In this document: positions 26,459 through 38,400 of the stretch, piece by piece
Layout of the letters: every line of letters begins with the position of its first letter
How positions within the stretch are numbered: position 1 is the first letter of the stretch
DNA from: Phytoseiulus persimilis
Lineage: Eukaryota > Arthropoda > Arachnida > Mesostigmata > Phytoseiidae
Length of the DNA: 64,000 nucleotides
NCBI GenBank assembly: GCA_037576195.1
Contig: CM075102.1
Location: 17,480,745-17,544,744, forward strand
Direction: 5' to 3'
The notes under the pieces: generated by a model
The model's database searches: none
Told to the model about the DNA's origin: nothing
The model's input: the letters and a program-made list of their open reading frames with translations, nothing else
Position numbers and translations under genes: made by a program

Positions 26459-26476
26459 AGGGGGGGGGGGGGGGGC
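26459..26476. repeat. Poly-G tract
   Basis: A near-continuous run of G within a G-rich segment. Long homopolymers like this are prone to length errors. Confidence 0.7.
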
Positions 26477-29400
26477 GCTTGACAGGATGCACAGGGAAGA
26501 CGATCGCTACCCGAAGAGGGAGTAACCCCGATCTGGAAAGAAATGCGGGACCTCTGTCCGGCATCGAGTGATCGGCACGAACGTCTACGTGGTTTCCCAT
26601 CAAAAATCATAGCTGGATCGTGAGACTTGACAGCCCGGAGAACGGCAATGTTCAACCGAAATAATGAGCTCGACGCCCTCGATGCAGAGCCGTCGATCGA
26701 TCGATTCCCGGTCGATCTCCAACGTCCTCCTGGAAGCCAACGGTCGTTTGTCGGTTTCTTGTATGATCGGTCGGTCTGTTGCCAGCCTGAGCGCGGTTCT
26801 CCGAGCGGGGCTGCCGCCAACACTGCAACCACAGCGAAGATGATCGATGAAGTCGATGGGAACCCCATCAATCATTGGCCCTCACTTTGGAAGAAAGCCT
26901 GCGATGTGTTTAGCACTCCCGCCAAGAAGGCGAGGTGTCTCCGTCGATCTCGTCTACCGCTTGTAGCAATATGTTCAAGTAATGGATCTTGCCGATGTGA
27001 ATCATTGCATACTCCCTCCCTCGAACGATGCTCCGGTTGTCGGGGAGGGCGGCGAGGGAGAAAATCGGGGGATTGGAACTGCTCTGTCGGCCGTCCTGTT
27101 CTGTGTCACATGTTTCGGTGCTCGAATCGGAACTAACGTCGCTCACGGGATAGAAATACCAGCCGTACACAGTCATACGGCGCGATCGGGTAACATTCAG
27201 TCCGGATGTTGCAGGAGCAGGAAGAAGGCTGACTGATGGTTCCAGAGGAAACCTCGTCGTGATTCATTTTTCAGCACCGAAATATCGGCCTGTGAAGAGG
27301 CCCCAAAATATTCGTTTGGCTGATGCAGCCGCATGGTCCTCCACTCCAACGCGACTCGTTGCTTCACTGATTGAACGACGCGTGGAGCTCGCGTCGAAGT
27401 GCACGACGCGCCCGGTCGGCCTGCATGTAGGACAACATCAGTAACGTAGTCACTGGGGTTGAGCAAGCTCAAGTGAGAGTTTCAAGGGCTCTCATTAGCA
27501 ACTTCTTTCTCTTCGGGATAAGTTGTGAAAAAATTCCGTATTCCGAGTGCGACCTGCTTGCTCGACTTGCTCAAGTGAGCCCGACCGCTCCATGGCGGAG
27601 AGGCTTCTCGGTAGTTGGAGAATACATCGGTTAAATTGCGGGACAGAGGTTGCTGAACCGACGTGATGCGGAAAAAACTGGGTCGGTGGTACGAGCTTGA
27701 CCAGGAAGTTCCGCGGTGTCGATGAATTCGACTGGCTTATTGAGCATGAATCATGAGGTTCCGACTCGATATCATTTCCATGGCCGACGAGTTCATTCGA
27801 ATCAAAATCCTCCACAGGGAAATCTTTCCGCCGAGAGAATCCAGCGTTGATCCCTCGGTACCCTCGAACTTTTTCGTTGGAAGATCTGCTGAGATGTGTG
27901 TTTGAGATCACTATGTACGCCTCATTCGGAAAGATCACAAAAAGTCGCCGGGATGCGGCGGCTTGGTTCCACGGCTGAGTCGCTTTCCGTTCGTGTAGCG
28001 GAACTAAAAAAAAACATGATGTAGACCAGGCACATGAGCGATCGGCTGATGCCAACAAAGCTCTGTATCCATCCAGAGCCCGGCTTATACCTTGCTCTCA
28101 CCTCGGAATAAGGCGAAGAATTAGACTTTCGTTCGGTTGAGGTTGCCCGAAGTAGAGCTGTGTCGGATCAGTCAGGCCCTCTCTCAGGAAGCTACACGTA
28201 GCCTTCCAAAGTTCATGGCGGGAGAGCCGGGATCATCGTGACCCATTCTCGAGAGTAATCGAACCTGATTAGGAAACGATTGCTCGAATCCATAGAAACT
28301 TCAGAGACGCGAGAGAGGTCTCAGCCGACCGGAGTCTCGGCGGTCAAGGGCGGGGGTTCAACCGGAAGGGCGGATCGATTCAGCCGCCTTCAGACGTTCT
28401 CGAGCTTGCCGTAAGACACTATGCGATAGGTATGATCCCCACCGCTGACGCTGCGGTCTTTGCGCTCTCACTTCGAATGCGGTTCCGACTGCTCCCGCTC
28501 TCTCCGTGGGTACAGATCGAAGTACCCCCGTACTTGCTCCCGATGGGGCAATGGGGGTGCTCCGGATGTCAGCTCGTCCTTGGCAAGTGAGCTCTTTGGC
28601 GCATGACCCATGAAAAGAACTGAATCTGGTCCAGCATGGCTTCTTTTTACACGAATCGGAAGCAAACCTCCCTCGAGCCCGATTGCCCCGTTGAATTTCA
28701 CTGCCGGTGGATTCGTCATTCCAGAATGACCTGAGCGAAAGCTGTCAGATTACGTAGCAGCGTCCATCCATCACCAAGTTCGCGCAAAGGGCTCGTTGTG
28801 CTACTCCGCATGACCCTCATGCTCTGCGCAGCGTGGACCCTCGCGACACCCGCAGAACCATCGTGGTCGGCCTTCCGTACGGATACCTAGCTAAATACAT
28901 GCACGAGTGCTCGAGTGATTCGTCTTCATGCAGATGACACGAGGGGCGGCACTCATTCATCCGTCCAACTAGAGCACAAGTGTTTGGGCGGGCAAGCTAA
29001 CTGCCCGGCGAATGACCGACTGCGGAGCCGACTCGAGCTCGGAGCGAGCATCAGGGTCTCTATGGCTGGATGATACCACCTTACCTTCCTGTCGAATAGT
29101 TTCTGCCCACCGCCGATCTTCCGACGTTTCGGTTCCCCCTGGTTCTCCCGGGGTTCCCTACTTGCGCCCTCTGCTTGCCACCGAACCTTGGGAAAAACCC
29201 TCGATATGTAGCAATGACCGAGGCTTCCGAAGGTGAAGCAGCTGGTCGCTTGAACGAGGCCTTCCCCCTTGCTCGGAATCATTCAGATAAGAGCCAGATC
29301 AGTCCACGCAGGCTCGAGAATATTTTTCAAGGGCTGTGAACGTCCGTGTCCATGCCAGCTGTTCTGCTTCACAGCATCCAACGGTTACGGAGGGGAAGCT

Positions 29401-30567
29401 GAGGGAAGGAGCTTCGGTCTCGATTCAGAGCTCCGCGCCGGGGCCTTCGACACGTAGTATGGGATTGTTCCCCGACGCCTTCCCACGAAGAATTCGCCAT
29501 GGGAATCTGTAGATGTCAGCTCCTTCTCGGAACCCCTCCAAAAGCTAGCGAACGGTGCGTGAGGACCTTTTCTGGCATCGGAAATCTAGCAAGCGCAAAA
29601 GATCCGAGCCGAGGGAAGTAATCACGGGATCTCCCGAGTAAAGAACAGCTCCGTCGACTCCCTCCGGGTGTTTGAAAAAATGGTTCATCTGTGAACTTGA
29701 GGGCTCAGGTCGTACGGCTCGCGGCGTTGTAGTCTGTTTTTCAAAAATGTTCAGTTTCGCATTGATCCTGCGGAGCCTCGTAGCGTCCGTTATGGAGCTT
29801 GGGAAATTTCTCATGGAAATCTAGGAGAGCGGAAAAAAATGTCGCAGAGGAATCTGCTAAGTACTATGTAAGCTCGTGATCAGGGGAATCGGAGGACGGA
29901 ACGGCGGGCACACGCGAGGCGTCATCAGGGAGCTACCGAATCCTTTGGCGTAAAACAGATAAGAAAGAACGAAGGATGGAGGGATTGCGCTCAAATCTCA
30001 ACCGGCTCGATGCTATGATTCAAGAGTGAACTCTATTTCCCCGCATCAGGGACATCATCTGATCAGAGCGGATTTATTTTGCAGCAGAAACCGCAGCTGC
30101 ATCCATCTCAGCCCTTCGTCGACATCTCAGCAAAACAAGCAAACTCGAGAGGACGAACCTGATCGTGTGACGTCTCCTCCAATCGGGAACGGAGCAACAG
30201 CTTTACGCGGTCATCATCGCCTGCTCAGGAACAGCCCTCCGGAACGGATTCGCAGCGGAACGAATCACGCTCCATGACCCATCGATTCCTTGGGTGCGTC
30301 GAATGATACTCGCATCCCTGGGCAACTAGCGCAATGAGATCTTGAGCTTCTCCTGATTCGTTCCCCCGCAAGGCTTTTTTGTTTACTCGCTCTGCGCATC
30401 CCTCGCTTGCGACGATCTCGAAAAGGGAGAAACTGTCCGAAGACGGCTGTTGGGAAGCGTCCGCTGGGTCAATGGCTCAATTTGAAGTCCACTTGCTTTA
30501 GTTGCGACTTTATTGCTGTGCAATTTGTTCCTGGGGATGTCTCTGACGTGACCTTGATTCGGAGGCA

Positions 30568-32924
30568 ATGCCTTGCGGCTTTTGGCGAAGGGCTATTTCG
30601 CTCTTTTTGCTAACGCTGATGATGTTGTCCGCTACACCGAGTGCCCAATTCGAGGATTGTCTGAAGAACTGTATCTGCAATTGGTCTGGAGGGAAACGCA
30701 CAGTGAACTGCGCTCAGGCAGGGCTGGACCTACTGCCCTCCGGGCTCAGCCCCGAAACGCAGGTGAGTGCCCTCGGAAAAAAATTTCGTCGATATCGCCT
30801 AATCCTTCGGAAAAGGTCTTTGACCGGCCGTCTGAGATCCCCTTCGATCAGCGTATCGACCCGAGGCTCTTCGGGGAGCTCTAGATCCATTCGCCTCAGT
30901 CAGCTTCATCCTCACCAACGAAGCGAGGGTCTCTCTCGGCTTATCCTCTCCCGACGGCAGGTGCTAAAGAGTTACATCCACCGCAGGTCGTCAACATATC
31001 AGGCAACTCAATTCGAAACATCTCATCCCGAGCTTTCCACTCGCGAGGCTACATCAACCTACAGAGGATATTCGTGTCAAGATGCGGCCTTGTTGAAATC
31101 GCTGATGACGCTTTCCATCTGCTGAATAATCTCGTCGAGTTGGACTTGAGTTTTAATTCGTTAACTGAAGTTCCCAGCAAGGCTCTTTCGGACTGCTCGG
31201 GTCTGCGACGACTTTCTCTCAGTCACAATCCCATTAAAACTCTGCGCGACGATTCGTTCGTTGTAAGTGAAGTCTATCAGGCCCGTGGGCTCTCACGGAG
31301 CGCCGCTGTGTCATATTTAACTCTTGCCAAGCTCTCTTGTCGCATTTGGGATCCATTCCATGGCGATTCGAGTCGGTGGTTGTTCCGAAATGATAAATAG
31401 TCACGATCAGCCGAGTTGAATCCATTCAGCCGTCTGCCTCTAGGTCGATACGGACAAGTCCATATCGATAGCGTACGTTTGATGGAAATGTTGGAGCAGA
31501 CATCACTATCGGAAATGTAGTGCTCTCAAACCCATCCCGATCCGTCTTTTCCAGGGCCTCAAACGTCTGGCCACGTTGGAGCTTAACGATTGTGAACTGC
31601 AATCAATAGAAAGTTTTGCGTTCCGCGGATTGAGCAGCTTGGAGTTTTTACGACTGGGTCGTAATTCGCTGCAGAAGATCCCGTCACGCGCCCTCGTCGA
31701 ACATCTTCAGCCTCAACTCTATGAACTCAACCTCCAGGTAGTATCGGGGGCAGGAGGAAAGTTTTCGGACGAATAAAAACAACTATCGAGCGCTTCGTCG
31801 ACTCCGTGGCTCGTCGAGCTGACTCCTGAACTTTCTTCCAGGACAACCCATGGGTATGCGACTGCGAGATGAGGAATCTTCGTCTATGGATGATCAAGAA
31901 CAACATACCTCTGTCTGTTTCCCCGAAATGCGCGCAACCTGCGCGTCTCCAAGGTGAGAAGTCACTTCAAACTTTGGAGCTTGGGAGATAAACGAGAAGC
32001 GGACGAAATCGCTCCAAGGATAACAGCCGGAGTGCAGAGATCTGATCCTGACGACCCTTTCCGATATCTCCGGACTCGGGGATTGAGAACTTTCATTGAG
32101 AAGAATTTGGATGTGGACGTAGGAAAATAATATGAGCCAGAGGGAAAACTCTGAACGCGAGGTGACACACCTCCTGATGAATCGATCGATGAAGCCTCTG
32201 CTGTATCTGCTGATACATTCCCTGATTAGGAATCGGTCGTGAGGATCCAGGTTTTCGCAGGGAGAAAACTCCCGGCCCGGATACCTAAGGCTCCTCGATC
32301 TCTTTCCAGGAATATCCTGGAGCGCTCTGACCATTGACGACTTCGCCTGTGATCCTCAGATAATGCACATGGACTTCACCATCTCAGCCAGAGATGGATA
32401 ATACCACTCTCCACTGTGAGGTCGAGTGTCGATCCCCGGTTTCGATCAGATGGTACTTCAGAAATCGCCCAATCCACAACATGTCGCTCATGTCTTTCGG
32501 TCGGCAGGCTTACGTAATACAAGAAGAGGGGTCCTCGGAATCGAGAGACAACCGTTTAACCATCGTAAATGTCATGGCGAAAGACGAGGGGATTTACCTC
32601 TGCGTGGCCTCTAATCGCGCTGGTAATGCGACGAAGTCCATCAAGCTAACGGTGCAAGCCCGCGACGAGTTCTGGGAACTAACGTTAGCTGAGTTAATGG
32701 GTGTGATCATCGTGCTCACAATTCTGATCGTGGTTCTAATCCTCGCGGTCTACATGGTTGTTCAGCAATACGCTAGGTTTTGCGAGCAGCGAGACGCGTC
32801 GGGGACAGACCCTAACACTAAGTACCAAGGTGAAATGACACCAGGTTCGTCGAGCGTTGACAAAAAAGTCTCGCTGATGGATTGCGGTAGCGCGCGGTTC
32901 AAAAACAGTTCTCGCCGTCAGTAA
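30568..32924 (+). CDS. LRR-Ig single-pass membrane protein (kekkon-like), with an apparent frame break in the last exon
   Basis: Exons are 30568-30762, 30987-31262, 31555-31737, 31842-31953 and 32310-32924, all with GT-AG sites. The start gives a signal peptide (FWRRAISLFLLTLMMLSATP) and then a Cys-rich LRR N-cap (CLKNCICNWSGGKRTVNC). Exons 2-3 encode about six leucine-rich repeats (NNLVELDLSFNSLTEVP; LEFLRLGRNSLQKIP). Exons 4-5 encode the LRR C-cap (DNPWVCDCEMRNLRLW ... KCAQPARLQG ... FACDPQI). An I-set Ig domain follows (TLHCEVEC ... DEGIYLCVASN), then a transmembrane helix (LMGVIIVLTILIVVLILAVY) and a short tail of about 55 residues. This is the kekkon/LRIT order; such proteins act at the cell surface in adhesion or receptor modulation. 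Exon 5, read from the splice junction, meets TAA at 32399, while the Ig domain continues one base out of frame. Total length would be about 450 residues. Confidence 0.85.
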
Positions 32925-35432
32925 GAAGAATAATCACATTGTCGTCGACTTGCTCGGTGGCTCACCTGAGACTCGAAATAATTGCGCAGAATGCTTCCAT
33001 GGAGACGGTTCCAGGGAACATTTCACACGAATAGAGCCCCTGTTGGACGGCTATCCGCAAAGCTCGAGAACAGGCCTTGGAGTTTCGAGCGATCATCTCG
33101 TTAGCGCAGTGGCGTCGGACTGGAACACCGGATCACTCAGAGGATTCTGAGTAATCAACTCGGCTCCCTCATGCTTTCTCAGTTTCCTTCGGGAGAATGC
33201 TCAAATGATGGGGAGAACTGCGGAAGCAACGATAAAATGTGTCATATGACCAATGTCAAAAATAGCCCCGATGAAGGTTTAGGCGACGAGGAAAAAGAGC
33301 ACGGTGACTAAACTCCGGTGCGGTAACCTCCAGCCAATCGATGGAGTTCCTGTGATCTGTACATAACTGTTCTGCTCAGTGCAGTTGTCGAAGTAGTAAA
33401 GTTTAACATTATTTGACTATTCTTGATGCTCTTTCTCATTCGAAGTTGCCTGGAAGACTCCTGCCTCCAGAGTGATGGATGGGTGAAATGTGAAACGGTG
33501 AAAATCACGGTGAAATTATCCTCAATCATTGAGGGTACTCCTATCTCTCCGCACCTACAGCTGATGTTTCCGCCGGTCGAACTGCACTTTCCAATAGGCG
33601 AGCATCCGGATGAGGTTGAGGAAAGAGACGCCCCCTCTCCCTTCCAACCCTTCGATGTAATGGTAGTTTCACATTAAACAGAGAGCTCTTGAAGTATTGA
33701 AGAGCGAGGTATTCGTCGATATTGAATATTCGTTCCGGAAACAGAAGGAGGAAGTGCAGTATGGTGTAAGGCAGCGGTTACAGGACTTTCTCCTGCCGAG
33801 CTCGTTTTCCAGGCTATCGCCCGTTGTCTCGGGCCCACCACATATCGCGTCATACGTCCGCCTCAATGGCTAGAACTTATTGGGAACGATATAGGCTTTT
33901 TTTGTATGTACATCTCAAGTTGAGTTCATCAATCATGTCTTCTAGTTTCGCATCCTTTGGCGACCATGCTCTCCACGCGGAGCGCACTATAGCTCATGTA
34001 GTTGCGCGCACGTCAGTTGCGTCGTCAAATCGCGGCCTCCATATCACGGAACAGCGAATGAAGCAAGGAACTCAATTCTCGGAACGCAGCTCGGAACTCT
34101 TGAACGTGAACCGCCCTAGGCTGATGTCAGTCGGGCTCCCCAGCTCATCTCATTCACAGATTAAAATCCCACTGATGGCGGGCAGACATTGCCTTCCAGT
34201 AGTATGGTATCGAGGGTCATCTTCGAAGAGAGAGAGGCCGAGAAGCCTCGCTGGCATCATATCGAGGCGGCGCGCTCTCTCGTTGGGACTCGTATCCCAA
34301 CATATATACGGTCAGATTCTGATCGGAGGGGGAGAACGAAGGGGGTGGCCTGTGTCCTCCGCTGTTCTCCGGGGCCTGTGTCCTCCGAGGAATTCGTAAT
34401 TGCTCATATTCACCTTGGGCAAGCAGGTCAATTCGGATTCTGGATCTGACCCCGAAACGCGATAGTTGATTCTATCATGCGTTGATTGGAAAATGATACA
34501 TGGAAACTAACCGGATACCGACCGATGGGACAGGGTTAAATCCATCTCAGAAGTCGTGATTGATAGAACTCTACGGGCACACTCACACTATAATCAACAC
34601 GCTTGGTTAGCGACTTCTCCAAAGCGCGAAAGATCAGAGGCTGGGGGCACAATTGAAGAGCCCAGATTCAAATCGTCGTAACTCCGAATTTCGTGAAGTC
34701 GTGTTTCCAGTCAGAGATTCATCGAAACAATGTCCGAAAACGTTATCTTGCGTTTCTCTCCGAAACGCTTCGTTCGTTGTTTCTCCCCTCTTCTAACGTT
34801 TACAAGAAAGGCGCAAAATAACGTTGTCGGAAATGGGCTCGATGAATTTCTGACTGGGAACTCGACTGTTAGAAATTTGGAGCGACGGCGTTTCGCATCT
34901 GGGCTCTTCGATCGCCCGCGGCAGAAGTCGGAACTGTCCGGAAACCACCGAGCTCTAAAATCCACCAGAAAATGTCCACCTTCCCCGTCTACCATTCTGA
35001 AACGAAAGAACGGGAATGTATAGTTTTCAAGCTACCGAAAATAGGCGAATGATCCCCGAGTGAAAATGGCCAACGCAATGAGGTCGAAAATATTGCCTCT
35101 TTGTTTCACATCCCCCCTCATTCGTTCTGGGCAAGATAAAAGGAACATATCTGCAACAAGTTGTACCAGCTCACTGCAATGCTGAATCTTGGTTACCCAC
35201 TCCTCTTCGTTTCTAGGATTTCAACGAATTTCTCGCAGAATGCTCGGAGATAGGTTCTTATACCCGGATCTGTTGAACTCGGTGACCTTGACAGAGGTGC
35301 TCTGCATCAATTTCTTTCAACAAGAAATCAGCAATTGAATAAATTCAACAACGGATAAACCCATAGCAAAAGCGGAGCCCTATTCGGGGCCCTTTACGGA
35401 GAATGACTCCAGGAGTGAAACTTTTTCGTCCA
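32925..35432. other. Stretch between the LRR-Ig gene and the Helitron
   Basis: The left part should be the 3' UTR of the LRR-Ig gene; an AATAAT variant signal lies just past its stop. A 191-codon plus frame at 33824-34399 has no recognisable domain and is probably chance. Confidence 0.5.
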
Positions 35433-38400
35433 TCTATATATATAAAAATCCAGGGTCTGTTTGTTTGTTTGATTGTTTGTTTGTATGTCCTCAATAGGCT
35501 CCTCTGGTATTGATCGGATCGACTTGGAACAAACTGCATAATGTAGGGCGGCTCTCCGGGGAAGGACATAGGCCACCTCTCTGGAGGGGTGATTCCAAGA
35601 CCAATCTGGCCATTACTTTCAACTCTGGAGGGTGATTCCGAGACCAATCTGGCCATTACTTTCCAACTCTGGAGGGGTGATTCCGGTGCCAATCTGGCCA
35701 TTAGTTTCCAACTCTGGAGGGGTGATTCCGGAACCAATCTGGCCACGACTTTCCAACTCTGGAGGGGTGATTCCGGTGCCAATCTGGCCATTAGTTTCCA
35801 ACTCTGGAGGGGTGATTCCGAGACCAATCTGGCCATTACTTTCCAACTCTGGAGGGGTGATTCCGGGTGCCAATCTGGCCATTAGTTTCCAACTCTGGAG
35901 GGGTGATTCCGGTACCAATCTGGCCACGACTTTCCAACTCTGGAGGGGTGATTCCGGTGCCAATCTGGCCATTAGTTTCCAACTCTGGAGGGGTGATTCC
36001 GGAACCAATCTGGCCACGACTTTCCAACTCTGGAGGGGTGATTCTGAGACCAATCTGGCCATCACTTTCCAACTCTGGAGGGGTGATTCCGAGACCAATC
36101 TGGCCATTAGTTTCCAACTCTGGAGGGGTGTTCCGGTGCCAATCTGGCCATTAGTTTCCAACTCTGGAGGGGTGATTCCGGTGCCAATCTGGCCATTAGT
36201 TTCCAACTCTGGAGGGGTGATTCCGGTGCCAATCTGGCCATTAGTTTCCAACTCTGGAGGGGTGATTCCGGTGCCAATCTGGCCATTAGTTTCCAACTCT
36301 GGAGGGGTGATTCCGGTGCCAATCTGGCCATTAGTTTCCAACTCTGGAGGGGTGATTCCGAGACCAATCTGGCCATTAGTTTCCAACTCTGGAGGGGTGA
36401 TTCCGGTGCCAATCTGGCCACGACTTTCCAACTCTGGAGGGGTGATTCCGGAACCAATCTGGCCACGACTTTCCAACTCTGGAGGGGTGATTCTGAGACC
36501 AATCTGGCCATCACTTTCCAACTCTGGAGGGGTGATTCCGAGACCAATCTGGCCATTAGTTTCCAACTCTGGAGGGGTGATTCCGGTACCAATCTGGCCA
36601 CGACTTTCCAACTCTGGAGGGGTGATTCTGAGACCAATCTGGCCATCACTTTCCAACTCTGGAGGGGTGATTCCGAGGCCAATCTGGCCATTACTTTCCA
36701 ACTCTGGAGGGGTGATTCCGGTACCAATCTGGCCACGACTTTCCAACTCTGGAGGGGTGATTCTGAGACCAATCTGGCCATCACTTTCCAACTCTGGAGG
36801 GGTGATTCCGAGACCAATCTGGCCATTAGTTTCCAACTCTGGAGGGGTGATTCCGGTGCCAATCTGGCCATTAGTTTCCAACTCTGGAGGGGTGATTCCG
36901 AGACCAATCTGGCCATTACTTTCCAACTCTGGAGGGGTGATTCCGAGACCAATCTGGCCATTACTTTCCAACTCTGGAGGGGTGATTCCGGGACCAATCT
37001 GGCCATCACTTTCCAACTCTGGAGGGGTGATTCCGAGACCAATCTGGCCATTAGTTTCCAACTCTGGAGGGGTGATTCCGGTGCCAATCTGGCCATTACT
37101 TTCCAACTCTGGAGGGGTGATTCCGAGACCAATTGGCCATTACTTTCCAACTCTGGAGGGGTGATTCCGGGACCAATCTGGCCATCACTTTCCAACTCTG
37201 GAGGGGTGATTCCGAGACCAATCTGGCCATTAGTTTCCAACTCTGGAGGGGTGATTCCGGGACCAATCTGGCCATTACTTTCCAACTCTGGAGGGGTGAT
37301 TCCGAGACCAATCTGGCCATTACTTTCCAACTCTGGAGGGGTGATTCCGAGACCAATCTGGCCATTACTTTCCAACTCTGGAGGGGTGATTCCGGGACCA
37401 ATCTGGCCATCACTTTCCAACTCTGGAGGGGTGATTCCGAGACCAATCTGGCCATTAGTTTCCAACTCTGGAGGGGTGATTCCGGGACCAATCTGGCCAT
37501 CACTTTCCAACTCTGGAGGGGTGATTCCGGTGCCAATCTGGCCATTAGTTTCCAAACTCTGGAGGGGTGATTCCGGTACCAATCTGGCCACGACTTTCCA
37601 ACTCTGGAGGGGTGATTCTGAGACCAATCTGGCCATCACTTTCCAACTCTGGAGGGGTGATTCGGGACCAATCTGGCCATCACTTTCCAACTCTGGAGGG
37701 GTGATTCCGGTGCCAATCTGGCCATTAGTTTCCAACTCTGGAGGGGTGATTCCGGTGCCAATCTGGCCATTAGTTTCCAACTCTGGAGGGGTGATTCCGA
37801 GACCAATCTGGCCATTACTTTCCAACTCTGGAGGGGTGATTCCGAGACCAATCTGGCCATTACTTTCCAACTCTGGAGGGGTGATTCCGGGACCAATCTG
37901 GCCATTACTTTCCAACTCTGGAGGGGTGATTCCGAGACCAATCTGGCCATTAGTTTCCAACTCTGGAGGGGTGATTCCGTGACCAATCTGGCCATTACTT
38001 TCCAACTCTGGAGGGGTGATTCCGAGACCAATCTGGCCATTACTTTCCAACTCTGGAGGGGTGATTCCGGGACCAATCTGGCCATTACTTTCCAACTCTG
38101 GAGGGGTGATTCCGAATCTGACCAATCTGGCCATTAGTTTCCAACTCTGGAGGGGTGATTCCGGGACCAATCTGGCCATTACTTTCCAACTCTGGAGGGG
38201 TGATTCCGAGACCAATCTGGCCACGACTTTCCAACTCTGGAGGGGTGATTCTGAGACCAATCTGGCCATCACTTTCCAACTCTGGAGGGGTGATTCCGAG
38301 ACCAATCTGGCCATTAGTTTCCAAATCTGGAGGGGTGATTCCGGTGCCAAATCTGGCCATTAGTTTCCAACTCTGGAGGGGTGATTCCGGGTACCAATCT

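Larger units (their letters stand above)
19030..30567. other. Long gene-poor block
   Basis: About 11.5 kb with no frame I can tie to a protein family. The longest is 187 codons (minus, 28058-27495), within what chance gives at this base composition. A minus-strand frame starting near 26868 begins with a plausible signal peptide but has no other support. Simple features noted are a palindrome at 23021-23043 and a poly-G run at about 26459-26476. The right end holds the promoter of the LRR-Ig gene. Confidence 0.5.

Noticed and set aside
27495-28058. 187-codon minus frame
   Set aside because: Length is within chance for this window; no domain, signal peptide or splice context.
33824-34399. 191-codon plus frame
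   Set aside because: Composition resembles random translation (Ser/Arg-rich) and no family is recognisable.
35619-38350. Very long open frames (about 500 to 750 codons) on both strands
   Set aside because: They follow from the 45-base tandem unit and change frame at indels; neither strand encodes a consistent protein.
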